NCBI GenBank assembly: GCA_002256115.1
Contig: NKIK01000001.1
Span: 328,761 to 392,760 of the forward strand
Length of the DNA: 64,000 bases
Reading direction: 5' to 3'
Source: Burkholderiales bacterium PBB3
GTDB taxonomy: Bacteria; Pseudomonadota; Gammaproteobacteria; Burkholderiales; Burkholderiaceae_C
Both the position numbers and the translations under genes were made by a program. Shown here piece after piece: positions 17,405 through 26,840 of the stretch. Each line of letters opens with the position of its first letter. The stretch's first letter is position 1. A model generated the notes under the pieces. That model had not been told where the DNA came from, did not search any database, and saw nothing but the letters and a program-made list of their open reading frames with translations.

Positions 17405-19471
17405 ATGTCAAAACCCATCTTCACCACCCCCAGCCCCGCCGCCCATAGCCTGGAAGTGCTGCGCCAGCACTTCCCCCAGGCTATAGAGACCGATGCCCAA
17501 GGCTGCATCCGCATCAACGCAGCAGCGCTGCAAATCGCCATCGACCCGGCCAACCCGGCGGGGGTACAGGTGGAAGAGGACGGCTTCGAGCTGCGATGGG
17601 TGGGCAAGCGAGAGGCCTACCACAGCGCGTTTGTACCAGTACAGAAAATATTGGAGCCGCGCCCGGAGCAAAGCAAAAATTGGGACACCACGGGCAACCT
17701 GCTCATCAAGGGCGACAACATCGACGCCCTGCGCCTGCTGCGCCAAAGCTACTTTGGCCATGTCAAGCTCATCTACATCGACCCGCCCTACAACACCCAA
17801 AGCGACGCTTTCATTTACCGCGACGACTTTTCAGCCAAGCAAGGCGAAGTGTTGGAGCAACTGGGCTATACGCGGGACAACATCGACTACATCAAAAACA
17901 TCTACGGCGCACGCACCCACAGCGGATGGCTCAGTTTCATGTACCCACGCCTGTTGCTGGCAAAAGACCTATTAGATAAAGACGGTGTCATCTTTATTTC
18001 CATCGACGACAACGAGCAGGCGCAGCTCAAGTTGTTGTGTGATGAGGTGTTTGGGCAAGAAAATTTCATCTCCAACCTGATTTGGGAAAAGGGCCGAAAA
18101 AACGATGCCAAATTCTTCTCCAATGGCCACGAATACATGCTGGTCTATGCCAAGGCCCAAAGCCACCTGCGTGAAGAAAACACCCTGTGGCGCGAAGAAA
18201 AGCCTGGAGCCCGGGACATTTGGGAACACTATCTGACGCTGCGCCAAACGCATGGCGACAACAACACGGCCATAGAAACTGGCCTGCAACAGTGGTTTGC
18301 CAGCCTGCCGAAGGCACACCCGGCGAAAAAGTGGAGTCGCTACAAGCGAGTAGATGCCAACGGCCCTTGGCGCGATCGTGACATTTCTTGGCCCGGCGGC
18401 GGTGGCCCCCGCTACGACGTATTGCACGAAACAACCAAGCAACCTTGCAAGGTGCCGGAGCGTGGCTGGATCTACTCGACCCCAGAAGAAATGCAGCGTC
18501 AAATTGACTTGGGACTTGTGGCATTTCGTGACAACCACAGCGAGCCACCCTTTCGCAAGGCGCATATTCGCCCCTTGCCACAAGAATTGGATGCGGTGCC
18601 CGAAGACGCAGATTCGGATGGCGAGGCGGATGACGAACTTGCAACCCAAGTGCGCGGCAGCTATTTTTACAAACAATCGCAAGTATCGGTGCGCCACCTA
18701 CGCGAGTTGCTGGACAAGAACGTATTCAACAACCCCAAGGACGTAGACGAACTGGCCCGCCTACTGGGCTATGTAAGCCCCGGCGACAAAAGCGCCATTG
18801 CGCTGGACTTCTTTGGCGGCAGCGGCACCACCGCCGAAGCCGTGATGCGCCTAAACGCGGAAGACGGCGGCACCCGCCAGTTCATCCTGGTACAAATCCC
18901 GCAGCCGATTGACGCCAAGAAGCAAAAGGAAGTCCACAAGTTCGTCATCGAGACGCTGGGCAAACCCGACGCCACGATTTTCGAAATCACCGCCGAGCGC
19001 ATTCGCCGCGCGGGGGCCAAGATCAATGCCTACAAGCCCGAAGTAGACACGGGCTTTCGCGTGTTTGAGCTGGTAGACGACCCGGATGCACTCATCCTGC
19101 AAAAGCCATTGCAGGAGGCCACCCAGGACGATCTGGCAGCGCTTCAAATCAGCATTGCTACGCCCCAGCCCGACCAACTTCCCCGCGTTTTGTACAACCT
19201 GCTGCTAGCAGAGCAACTGCCGCTGACCACCGTGTTGCACACCGTCAAGGTCGATCACCTGTACCAAGCCGCCAATGTACTCATGATCGTAAAACCCCTG
19301 CCCCTTGCTGAGCTGGCAGACACTTTGCGCGCCCTGCAAGCCAGCGCCACGCCTGTGGTTTACCTCACGGTGTACGCACCCTGGATTGATGACGACAACT
19401 TCATGCTGGGCATCAAAACCCTGGCCGAGTCGCTGGGCTACTCCGAAGACAAGTTGCGCCTGCGCGGCTAG
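17405..19471 (+). CDS. mod: Type III restriction-modification system methyltransferase (Mod)
   Basis: This 688-residue DNA adenine-N6 methyltransferase is also the specificity subunit of a type III RM system. The catalytic motif DPPY is at residues 126-129 (YIDPPYNTQSDAF), well before the AdoMet motif FGGSGTT near residues 466-475. This is the beta-class order expected for type III Mod. The central part between them should contain the target-recognition domain. The C-terminal 130 residues have the usual mixed Res-interaction region. I chose ATG 17405; the frame stays open upstream through the R1 repeat to 17330, so a longer form is possible. Res follows after 17 nt. Confidence 0.95.
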   Translation: MSKPIFTTPSPAAHSLEVLRQHFPQAIETDAQGCIRINAAALQIAIDPANPAGVQVEEDGFELRWVGKREAYHSAFVPVQKILEPRPEQSKNWDTTGNLLIKGDNIDALRLLRQSYFGHVKLIYIDPPYNTQSDAFIYRDDFSAKQGEVLEQLGYTRDNIDYIKNIYGARTHSGWLSFMYPRLLLAKDLLDKDGVIFISIDDNEQAQLKLLCDEVFGQENFISNLIWEKGRKNDAKFFSNGHEYMLVYAKAQSHLREENTLWREEKPGARDIWEHYLTLRQTHGDNNTAIETGLQQWFASLPKAHPAKKWSRYKRVDANGPWRDRDISWPGGGGPRYDVLHETTKQPCKVPERGWIYSTPEEMQRQIDLGLVAFRDNHSEPPFRKAHIRPLPQELDAVPEDADSDGEADDELATQVRGSYFYKQSQVSVRHLRELLDKNVFNNPKDVDELARLLGYVSPGDKSAIALDFFGGSGTTAEAVMRLNAEDGGTRQFILVQIPQPIDAKKQKEVHKFVIETLGKPDATIFEITAERIRRAGAKINAYKPEVDTGFRVFELVDDPDALILQKPLQEATQDDLAALQISIATPQPDQLPRVLYNLLLAEQLPLTTVLHTVKVDHLYQAANVLMIVKPLPLAELADTLRALQASATPVVYLTVYAPWIDDDNFMLGIKTLAESLGYSEDKLRLRG

Positions 19472-19488
19472 AACGAGAGTTGACGCCA

Positions 19489-22482
19489 ATGACCGCCCAA
19501 TTCCAATACACCACCCTCGCGCACCAAACTGCGGCGGTGCAGTCGCTGGCCGATGTTTTTAACGACGTGCGTTTTGTGCCCCCCATCAACGTGCAATCCA
19601 ACCCGACTATGCTGCCGGGTGAGGCGGCAGCGGCGTTGAAGGAAAACATCAAAGCGATTCGGCTGCGCAACAACGTCACTGCGGGCGATGTGCAAGTGCC
19701 CGTGACCACCACGCCCGCGCTGGGGCTGGACGTGCTGATGGAAACCGGCACCGGCAAAACGTTTACCTTTATAGAGACGATTCACCGCCTGCACCGGGAC
19801 AAAAAAATCTCTAAATTCATTGTGCTGGTGCCCTCGAACGCCATTCGCCAAGGCACGCTCAAGAGCTTTCAAAGCACTGCAGCCTTCTTTGCCAAGCAAT
19901 ACGACCAGCACATCAATGTCTACAACTACTCTGCCAAGACAGTGGCCGGGTTTATTCATGCGGCCAATGCGGGCATTTCGGTGCTGGTGGCTACCTACCA
20001 ATCGTTTGCGGGCGATGGCAAGGTGATTAACCAGCGCGGCGTAGAGGCCAACCTGTTTGGCCACGCCAAGAGTTATATGGAGGCGCTAGCGGTGATTCGC
20101 CCGGTGCTGATCATTGACGAGCCGCACCGCTTTGAGGGCAAACAAACGCAGGAGTACCTGGCCAAGTTCAACCCGCTGCTGACGATCCGCTTTGGTGCGA
20201 CCTTTAAGGCCCAGGACAAGGCGGACAGCGCAGCGCTAAAGTACAAAAACCTGGTCTACACGCTGGACAGCCTGGAAGCGTTTAGGCAGCGGCTGGTCAA
20301 AGGCATTGTGGTGGACACGGTGGGCACCGGTGCCACCGCCACCCAAACGCTCACCTACCTCAGCACCCACGGCACCGCCAAAGAGCGCTGCGCCCATGTG
20401 CAGTACCACACTGCAACCGGTAACACTGCAACGGTAGACCTAAAGGCCAAAGACAACCTGGCCGACAAAACGGGGCTGGCGTTCCTGGATGGCCATGTGG
20501 TGGAAAACATCACGGCCAAAGAAGTGCTGTTTACCAATGGCTTTGCACTGCCCTTTGGCGAACCTACGGCCTACGGGGTGCTGGCAGACCAAACGCAGTC
20601 GCTAATTGTGGAGTGCGCCGTGGCCAACCACTTTGAGCGTGAGGAAGACCTGTTCAGGCGGGGCATCAAGAGTTTGAGTCTGTTTTTTATTGATGCTGTG
20701 GCGAAGTACATGCCCGCCGGGCAACGGCCCGCCGTACTGCGCGATGCGTTTGAGTTCCACTACCGCACCCACCTGACCAAGACACTGGCCAAGGCAGATT
20801 TGCACCCACCCTACCGTGCGTACCTGGAGCGCAGTGCGGCGGATGTTGGCAAGGTGCACAAGGGCTACTTTGCCCGCTCACACAGTGACAAAGGGGAAGA
20901 AGAGGCTATCAAACTCATCTTGCAAGAGAAAGAAAAACTGCTCAGTTTTGAGACGGATTTGCGCTTCATATTCTCCATGTGGGCACTGCAAGAGGGCTGG
21001 GACAACCCCAATGTGTTCACCCTGTGCAAGCTGGCCCCCAGCAATTCTAAAATCACCAAGCTGCAGCAAATTGGCCGTGGCTTGCGTCTGGCGGTGAACC
21101 AGCAGCTGGAGCGGGTGCTGACGGATGACCCGGCGTTTGACGATGTCAACCAGCTCATCGTGGTGGTGCCAGCCAGCGAAGGGGACTTTGTGGGGGCGAT
21201 TCAAAGTGAAATTGCCGCCCACAGCGTGCGCCTGGTGTCACGGGTGATCAACCAGGAATCCCTTGCGGTCAGCGGTATCAGCATGAACCCGTTTGTGACC
21301 GTAGCGCTGTTTCAGGCGCTGGCGCAGTGCGGTGCGGGTGCCATTGACATGGCTACCGGCACGCTGACTTTGCAGCCGGAGGCCCCTACGTTCAAGCGTC
21401 AACGCGCAGTGATTGAAGGGATTCTGGCAACCGTAGCGGGGCTAGGCCCTGACAATGCGCGCGCCATGTTGGCTTACTTGGACGCTTACTACGATGGCTA
21501 TGGGCAGGTAAAAGCCAAGCAAGACAAACCCAAGCCCAACTTGCACGTCAATCCTACGCAGTTCGCAAAATTCAAAGAACTATGGGAACGACTGAACCAA
21601 GACGCCGTGTTGCACTATGAACTGGACACACCTGCGCTGGTAGACAACATCGTTCGGCGGCTGGGCAGCGACTTCTCTGTGCGCCCACTCACCATTCAGG
21701 TAACGCGCACGCAAGATGTACAAAGTTTGCATGGCGCACAGAGCACCAGTAACAGCTATGAAGTGAAGTCACACACGGTGTTTACTTTGTCAGGTTTTGT
21801 ACGCGAGCTGGCCAATGCGACCAAGCTGAGCTACCACACCGTGGCGCAGTCACTGGCGCGCATGCCCCCTGAGAAGTTTGCACAGATCCGGCATAACGAA
21901 GGCCGCGCACTGAGCGCACTGCGCGACCTGATGCTGAGCTGCGTTTACGAGCTGTTGGTTCACAAAGTGTCTTACGAGCTGCGCCAAACCAAGGTAAAAA
22001 CGGCGCTGACGGACAACACGGGGGCACTGCTGCAGTCGCTGAACGTGTCCTCGTGTGGCTCTGAGCAGCACACAATTGCGAATACAGAGGTACGGGTCCG
22101 GTCGTTGTATTCCGATGAATTTATGCCGGTAGATAGTCAGATTGAGCGTGACACAGTAGATGAATCGCATGGTCAACGTATCGCCGTATTCGCCAAGTTA
22201 CCGAAAGTGGACATTCCCACACCAGCAGGTAAGTACAACCCAGACTTTGGCTACGCTGTGCTGCAGGGCGACGATTCAAGAGCCATGTATTTGGTAGTAG
22301 AGACCAAGGGCTACGACAACTATGGCGACATTCCGACCAACGAACGCTGGAAGATTGACAGCGCCAAGCGCTTCTTCGAGGCGTTGCGCGCGCAGGGTAC
22401 GCCTGTTGAGTTTCACACCAAACTCAACCGTGAGTCCCTGGCGCAAATTGTTCATCAAATCAGCCTTTCAGCCCGTGGATAG
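19489..22482 (+). CDS. res: Type III restriction enzyme subunit (Res)
   Basis: This 997-residue superfamily 2 helicase-nuclease works with Mod in ATP-dependent cleavage. Walker A is at about 85-91 (ETGTGKT), the type III-specific DEPH box at about 210-213 (LIIDEPHRF), later helicase motifs include QIGRGLRL, and the C-terminal PD-ExK nuclease is PD (Asp919) with VETK (Glu938, Lys940). I preferred ATG 19489 to the TTG at 19480. The last nine residues (HQISLSARG) and the TAG stop are encoded by repeat R1 copy 4, so the native 3' end has been replaced or trimmed. All catalytic motifs are upstream of that point, so the enzyme may still be active. Confidence 0.94.
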   Translation: MTAQFQYTTLAHQTAAVQSLADVFNDVRFVPPINVQSNPTMLPGEAAAALKENIKAIRLRNNVTAGDVQVPVTTTPALGLDVLMETGTGKTFTFIETIHRLHRDKKISKFIVLVPSNAIRQGTLKSFQSTAAFFAKQYDQHINVYNYSAKTVAGFIHAANAGISVLVATYQSFAGDGKVINQRGVEANLFGHAKSYMEALAVIRPVLIIDEPHRFEGKQTQEYLAKFNPLLTIRFGATFKAQDKADSAALKYKNLVYTLDSLEAFRQRLVKGIVVDTVGTGATATQTLTYLSTHGTAKERCAHVQYHTATGNTATVDLKAKDNLADKTGLAFLDGHVVENITAKEVLFTNGFALPFGEPTAYGVLADQTQSLIVECAVANHFEREEDLFRRGIKSLSLFFIDAVAKYMPAGQRPAVLRDAFEFHYRTHLTKTLAKADLHPPYRAYLERSAADVGKVHKGYFARSHSDKGEEEAIKLILQEKEKLLSFETDLRFIFSMWALQEGWDNPNVFTLCKLAPSNSKITKLQQIGRGLRLAVNQQLERVLTDDPAFDDVNQLIVVVPASEGDFVGAIQSEIAAHSVRLVSRVINQESLAVSGISMNPFVTVALFQALAQCGAGAIDMATGTLTLQPEAPTFKRQRAVIEGILATVAGLGPDNARAMLAYLDAYYDGYGQVKAKQDKPKPNLHVNPTQFAKFKELWERLNQDAVLHYELDTPALVDNIVRRLGSDFSVRPLTIQVTRTQDVQSLHGAQSTSNSYEVKSHTVFTLSGFVRELANATKLSYHTVAQSLARMPPEKFAQIRHNEGRALSALRDLMLSCVYELLVHKVSYELRQTKVKTALTDNTGALLQSLNVSSCGSEQHTIANTEVRVRSLYSDEFMPVDSQIERDTVDESHGQRIAVFAKLPKVDIPTPAGKYNPDFGYAVLQGDDSRAMYLVVETKGYDNYGDIPTNERWKIDSAKRFFEALRAQGTPVEFHTKLNRESLAQIVHQISLSARG

Positions 22483-22510
22483 TGCGGGAGCAGCTATCAA
22501 AAACATAGTA
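22453..22510 (+). repeat. Dispersed repeat R1, copy 4 (right flank of type III RM genes)
   Basis: Direct-repeat partner of copy 3. It supplies the end and stop codon of res and ends 12 nt before the serB ATG. Confidence 0.93.
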
Positions 22511-22521
22511 ACCATTACCCT

Positions 22522-23259
22522 ATGCCAGCCCAAGAAATTTCTCCAGGCCTTGTTGTACGCAACTTCACGCCCGGCCAAAAGCTGTCCGACTTCAAGCTCA
22601 TCGCCTTTGACATGGATTCCACGCTGATCAACATCGAATGCGTGGACGAGATTGCCGACGCGGCGGGGCGCAAGGCGGAAGTAGCGGCCATTACTGAGGC
22701 CACGATGCGTGGCGAGATTGCCGATTTCCGGACAAGCCTGCTCAGCCGTGTGGCGCTCTTACGGGGTGTGACCGTGGCCGATCTGGAGGCGGTGCACACC
22801 CAGCGCCTGCAGCTCAACCCCGGCGCGGCAGAGCTGGTCCAGGCCTGCAAGGCGGCGGGACTCAAGGTCTTGCTGGTGTCGGGCGGATTTACGTTTTTTG
22901 CCGATCGTGTCAAAGACCGGCTGGGCATCGATTTTGCCCGCTCTAACCTGCTGGAAATCGAAAGCGGTCCTAACTGCGGTCAATTGACCGGGGGCCTGGT
23001 CACGCAAACTTGGGGCGATATCTGCGACGGTGCCGAGAAGCGCCGCACGCTGCTGGAGGTGGCCTCGCTGATGGGTATCACGCCTGCGCAGTGCATTGCC
23101 ATGGGCGATGGCGCGAATGACCTGCCGATGATGGGGGCGTGTTCTGAAGCTGGGGGCCTTTCAGTGGCCTACCACGCCAAACCCAAAGTGCGGGAGCAGG
23201 CCATGGTGTCGATTGAGACCGGAGGCCTAGACCGGCTGCTGGAGGTTCTTAAGCCGTAA
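22522..23259 (+). CDS. serB: Phosphoserine phosphatase
   Basis: SerB dephosphorylates O-phospho-L-serine, the last step of serine synthesis. The HAD motifs are all present: motif I FDMDSTLI (Asp30 nucleophile, Asp32), motif II VSGGFTFF, Lys in motif III (DGAEKRRTL) and motif IV GDGANDLPMM. At 245 residues it lacks the ACT domain of longer versions, as in many betaproteobacteria. The upstream region is an R1 repeat, with no clear ribosome-binding site. The 3' end overlaps the convergent DsbA-family gene by 11 nt. Confidence 0.97.
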   Translation: MPAQEISPGLVVRNFTPGQKLSDFKLIAFDMDSTLINIECVDEIADAAGRKAEVAAITEATMRGEIADFRTSLLSRVALLRGVTVADLEAVHTQRLQLNPGAAELVQACKAAGLKVLLVSGGFTFFADRVKDRLGIDFARSNLLEIESGPNCGQLTGGLVTQTWGDICDGAEKRRTLLEVASLMGITPAQCIAMGDGANDLPMMGACSEAGGLSVAYHAKPKVREQAMVSIETGGLDRLLEVLKP

Positions 23260-23911
23260 CTTCTGCCGCGATCTGTTTCAAAGCATTGGCAAACACTTCA
23301 GGCGGCTGGCCGCCTGAAATCAAATGCTTGTCGTTAATGATGACTGCGGGCACGGAATTGATGCCGCTGCGCAAGTAAAACTGCTCGTGGTCGCGCACAT
23401 CGTCGGCAAACTCGTCGGTGTCCAAAATGGCCTGGGCTCGGGCCGTGTCCAACCCCACCTCACCCGCCACACGCACCAATACGGCGTTATCGCTGGGGTT
23501 TTCACCATCGGTGAAGTAGGCCTTTAGGTAGGCTTTTTTCAGAGCGACTTGAGCACCCGCAGGGCCTTCCAGGTGCGCCCAGTGCAGCAGGCGGTGGGCG
23601 TTGAAGGTGTTGTAGATGCGCGAGCGCTTGTCCATGCTGAAGGTAAAGCCCAGCTCGGCCCCGCGTGCGCGGATGGCTTCGCGGGCACCAGCGGCCTGCT
23701 CAGGGGTCGATCCGTACTTTTTGGCCAGGTGTTCGCCAATGTCTTCGCCCTCTTTCACCATCTGCGGATTCAGCTCAAAGGGCTGAAAAGTCAGCGTGGC
23801 ATCAATCTGGTCAGAAACCTGGCCCAGAGCTTGCTCTAAAGAAGCCAGGCCCACGGCGCACCAGGGGCAAGACACATCGGATACAAAATCGATTTTGAGG
23901 GTTGTTTTCAT
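23249..23911 (-). CDS. DsbA-family oxidoreductase, FrnE-like
   Basis: This 220-residue protein has a thioredoxin fold with the active-site CPWC (DVSCPWCAVGL) near residues 14-17 and a long helical insertion. A conserved cis-Pro segment (INSVPAVIINDKHLISGGQP) follows. No signal peptide is present, so it is a cytoplasmic FrnE/2-hydroxychromene-isomerase-like disulfide oxidoreductase rather than a periplasmic DsbA. The ATG at 23911 was chosen because the fold begins there (MKTTLKIDFVSDVSCPW). Its substrate is not evident. Confidence 0.88.
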   Translation of the reverse strand: MKTTLKIDFVSDVSCPWCAVGLASLEQALGQVSDQIDATLTFQPFELNPQMVKEGEDIGEHLAKKYGSTPEQAAGAREAIRARGAELGFTFSMDKRSRIYNTFNAHRLLHWAHLEGPAGAQVALKKAYLKAYFTDGENPSDNAVLVRVAGEVGLDTARAQAILDTDEFADDVRDHEQFYLRSGINSVPAVIINDKHLISGGQPPEVFANALKQIAAEVTA

Positions 23912-24065
23912 TGGTAAATTGTAAAGTTGCTGAAAGCCTATGTAATGGTGCTTCCGTATACTGCAAGGGCAGCGTTCGCACTTTCTGTGCGCATTGAAGT
24001 CTCGGGCAGTTATCACCGCCCCATTTCCGCTTGTTACGCCTTTTACGCCGTTCGTTATTTCCACC

Positions 24066-24680
24066 ATGTCTGCCCTTCACCATTTGATTGCCGATCCCAG
24101 CCCGGCCGTTCAAACCTTCATTCGCAACCTCCTCGAATCCTATGGATTCGATGCCGCCAGCATCAAGACCGTATCCACGCCCCAGGCCGCACTAGAGGTG
24201 GCTGCCGATATCAAGCCCGACTTTTTGCTGACCGACTGGTTTGGCAAAGAGGCCCTGAACGGCATCGATTTGCACGAGGCGGTCTTGCGGCACAACCCGG
24301 CTTGCGCGTTGGCGGTCATGGCCGCAGCGCCTACGCCGCAGCAGCAGCAGCAGGTGGATGCGGATATGGCTGGCGCTTATTTTTTACTGGCCAAGCCTTT
24401 CACCGCAGATGAATTTCGCAGCACCTTGGCCACCGCCATGGGGGAATTGGCCAAAAAGCATCCACACATTGCAGACCAGGTTGCCGCCCAAGCGCGGGGT
24501 GCCACCAAAGTCGCCAAGATGGTCATGCCCGACCTTCCGCAGCATAAGCCGGGTGATCAGGTCAGCTACCAAAACCGGCGCGAGAGTGTCAAACACGTCA
24601 TCTTGCGCCGGGGCGAACTGGTCGTGCAATTGCATGGCATACCCGGCCAAATAGAAGCGAGCAAGCTCAAGCGCATGTAA
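24066..24680 (+). CDS. CheY-like receiver domain protein
   Basis: This 204-residue protein starts at ATG 24066. The N-terminal receiver domain (about 1-120) has Asp in LIADPSPA, the phospho-acceptor candidate in FLLTDWFGKEALNG, and Lys in LLAKPFTADEF. The usual signature Thr/Ser region is AVMAAAPT. The C-terminal 80 residues are a separate basic segment ending RRGELVVQLHGIPGQIEASKLKRM, which has no recognised output fold. No kinase gene is adjacent. The start has only a weak ribosome-binding site, and a longer frame from 23994 overlaps the divergent leader. Confidence 0.72.
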   Translation: MSALHHLIADPSPAVQTFIRNLLESYGFDAASIKTVSTPQAALEVAADIKPDFLLTDWFGKEALNGIDLHEAVLRHNPACALAVMAAAPTPQQQQQVDADMAGAYFLLAKPFTADEFRSTLATAMGELAKKHPHIADQVAAQARGATKVAKMVMPDLPQHKPGDQVSYQNRRESVKHVILRRGELVVQLHGIPGQIEASKLKRM

Positions 24681-24701
24681 ACGCAGTTCCCGTTTTCAAG
24701 C

Positions 24702-25343
24702 ATGACGCCCGCCCAGATTACCTCTTTCTTCAGCACCCTGCGGGCGGCCAATCCGCACCCGCAAACGGAGTTGGAGTACGCATCCGTATTTGAGCTGCTG
24801 ACCGCCGTGTTGCTGTCGGCCCAGGCCACCGACGTGGGTGTCAACAAGGCCACCCGCAGGCTGTTTGCGGTGGCCAATACACCGCAAAAGATGCTGGATA
24901 TGGGTTTGCCTGCGTTAGAAGACCACATCAAAACCATTGGCCTGTACCGCAGCAAAGCCAAGCATCTGATGCAGACCTGCCAGATGCTGGTCGACCTGCA
25001 CGAGGGTGCCGTGCCGCACACGCGGGCGGCCCTAGAGGCCTTGCCCGGCGTGGGCCGCAAGACCGCCAATGTGGTTCTCAATGTGGCCTTTGGCGAGCCC
25101 ACGATGGCGGTGGATACGCACTTGTTTCGTCTGGGTAACCGCACGGGCCTGGCACCGGGCAAAAACCCGCTGGAGGTGGAGCACAAGCTGTTGGCGCGCA
25201 TCCCTGCAGAATTTTTGGTAGACGCCCACCATTGGCTGATATTGCATGGCCGCTATGTGTGCAAAGCGCGCGCTCCTTTGTGTTGGCAATGCAGTGTGGA
25301 GCCGGTTTGCGGATATAAACTCAAAGTTCCAGCGCCCCACTAG
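24702..25343 (+). CDS. nth: Endonuclease III
   Basis: Nth is a bifunctional DNA glycosylase/AP lyase for oxidised pyrimidines. The helix-hairpin-helix LPGVGRKTANVV carries catalytic Lys120 and the catalytic Asp is Asp138 (AVDTHLFRLGNR). The [4Fe-4S] cluster cysteines are Cys187, Cys194, Cys197 and Cys203. These numbers match E. coli Nth exactly. The length of 213 residues is normal. It follows the receiver protein gene by 21 nt and may be co-transcribed. Confidence 0.97.
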   Translation: MTPAQITSFFSTLRAANPHPQTELEYASVFELLTAVLLSAQATDVGVNKATRRLFAVANTPQKMLDMGLPALEDHIKTIGLYRSKAKHLMQTCQMLVDLHEGAVPHTRAALEALPGVGRKTANVVLNVAFGEPTMAVDTHLFRLGNRTGLAPGKNPLEVEHKLLARIPAEFLVDAHHWLILHGRYVCKARAPLCWQCSVEPVCGYKLKVPAPH

Positions 25344-25375
25344 GACGCGCTCTACCAGGAACCAGCCACCCGCCC

Positions 25376-26194
25376 ATGGCCGCATCCGATATTTCGCTCT
25401 ACCTGCAGTACGTCAAGCTTCCGGTGATGCCGGAGGTGGCGCACGCACTGATTCGCACACTGAACGACGACGATGCCAGCGTGAACTCGGTGCGCGATGT
25501 CATCGCCAAAGACCCCGGACTCACTGCCAATTTATTGCGCATGGCCAACAGCGCCATCTTTGGGCTGTCCAAATCGGTACACACCTTGGACAACGCCATC
25601 AGCGTCATTGGCATGTCCCAATTGCGCGCCCGCGCCTTGTCTATTTGCATGGCCAAGGTGTTTGTCATGCCCGCCCCCATCGACCGATTGGAGTTTTGGC
25701 GCTATTGCATGGTGTGTGCAGGTTACGCCCGCTGGCTGGCGACCAAATCGGGGCAAGATGAACAGCAGGCCTGGCTGACGGGAATGATGCTGCGCCTGGG
25801 GCAGCTTGCCATGGCCCAACACAATGTGGCGCTGATGGAGCACATTGAGCAGCTTCCCCGCGCGCCGGGCGAGCGCTGGAGCCGCGAACGCAAGCTCACC
25901 CAATTCGATGAGGGCGCAGTCACCGCCGAAATCGCACGCCGTTGGGATTTTCCGGACACCGTGGTGGACGCGCTGCAGAATGCGGCGGCCCCGCTGGACG
26001 CAACAGTTTTTTTCAATTTGGCGGGCGTGCTGCACCTGGCAGGGCTGTTGGCAGATCAGGCCGACCCAGACCCTACCGCCCTGGATGCACTGCCCACCGG
26101 CGTTCTAGAGCGCTTGAAGCTGCCGCTGGACAAGCTAAAACAATCCATGCCGCATGCGGAGTCATTGAGTGATGTGTCCAGCCTGCAGGGCTAG
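25376..26194 (+). CDS. HDOD domain protein
   Basis: This 272-residue protein is mostly one HDOD domain: PVMPEVAHALIRTLNDDDASV, then VIAKDPGLTANLLRMANSAIFGL and VHTLDNAISVIGMSQLRARAL. These are the hallmarks of the domain, a catalytically silent relative of HD phosphohydrolases found in signalling proteins. There is no GGDEF, EAL or receiver domain attached. It lies 32 nt after nth on the same strand. It probably acts as a regulatory adaptor; the pathway is unknown. Confidence 0.87.
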   Translation: MAASDISLYLQYVKLPVMPEVAHALIRTLNDDDASVNSVRDVIAKDPGLTANLLRMANSAIFGLSKSVHTLDNAISVIGMSQLRARALSICMAKVFVMPAPIDRLEFWRYCMVCAGYARWLATKSGQDEQQAWLTGMMLRLGQLAMAQHNVALMEHIEQLPRAPGERWSRERKLTQFDEGAVTAEIARRWDFPDTVVDALQNAAAPLDATVFFNLAGVLHLAGLLADQADPDPTALDALPTGVLERLKLPLDKLKQSMPHAESLSDVSSLQG

Positions 26195-26209
26195 CACCCG
26201 TTACCGTTT

Positions 26210-26815
26210 TTGTCCTACCCTGTGCAGACCCGCAACGCCACCCCCAGCAAAGAAGCCATTGCCCTTTTGCCCGAGTTTCACCGGCTGGGCCTGCGCGAGA
26301 TTAGCTTAGTCACGACCGGCCAACAGGCCCAAGAGGCCCTGCACACCCTGACCCAATCGGCGGCGTGGGGCTTTGATACCGAATCCAAACCCACCTTCGT
26401 TAAAGACGAGGTCTCGCAGGGGCCGCATATCGTGCAGTTGTCTACCGACAAACACGCCTGGGTATTCCAGCTGCTAGAGCCCGATTGCACCGCCACGGTA
26501 GCCCAACTGCTAGCCTGGCCCGGCGTTGTCAAAGCCGGTTTTGGTTTGGGCGATGACCGCAAACGCATCCTGTCCAAATTGGGCGTTGAACCCGTGGGCG
26601 TGATGGACCTGAACCATGTTTTCTTGCAAAAGGGCTACCGCAAAGACATGGGCGTTAAAGGGGCCGTGGCCGTGCTTTTCAACCGGCGCTTCATCAAATC
26701 CAAAAAAGCGGCCACCTCAAACTGGGCCAATGCCCGGCTCAGCGAAGCGCAACTGGTGTATGCCGCCAATGACGCCTACGCTGCGCGCCGGGTGCTGGAC
26801 GCACTGGCGTTGTGA
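26210..26815 (+). CDS. RNase D-like 3'-5' exonuclease domain protein
   Basis: This DEDDy-type 3'-5' exonuclease fold of about 200 residues has metal ligands in GFDTESKP (Asp-x-Glu), in the AGFGLGDDRKRI segment and in LVYAANDAYAARRV (Tyr-x3-Asp). It lacks the HRDC domains of RNase D, so it is the short single-domain form. The start is uncertain: TTG 26210 or GTG 26222, with no ATG near. It sits 15 nt after the HDOD gene and is probably in the same transcript. Confidence 0.82.
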   Translation: MSYPVQTRNATPSKEAIALLPEFHRLGLREISLVTTGQQAQEALHTLTQSAAWGFDTESKPTFVKDEVSQGPHIVQLSTDKHAWVFQLLEPDCTATVAQLLAWPGVVKAGFGLGDDRKRILSKLGVEPVGVMDLNHVFLQKGYRKDMGVKGAVAVLFNRRFIKSKKAATSNWANARLSEAQLVYAANDAYAARRVLDALAL

Positions 26816-26840
26816 TACACGCCTGCGAACTGCAAGTCAG

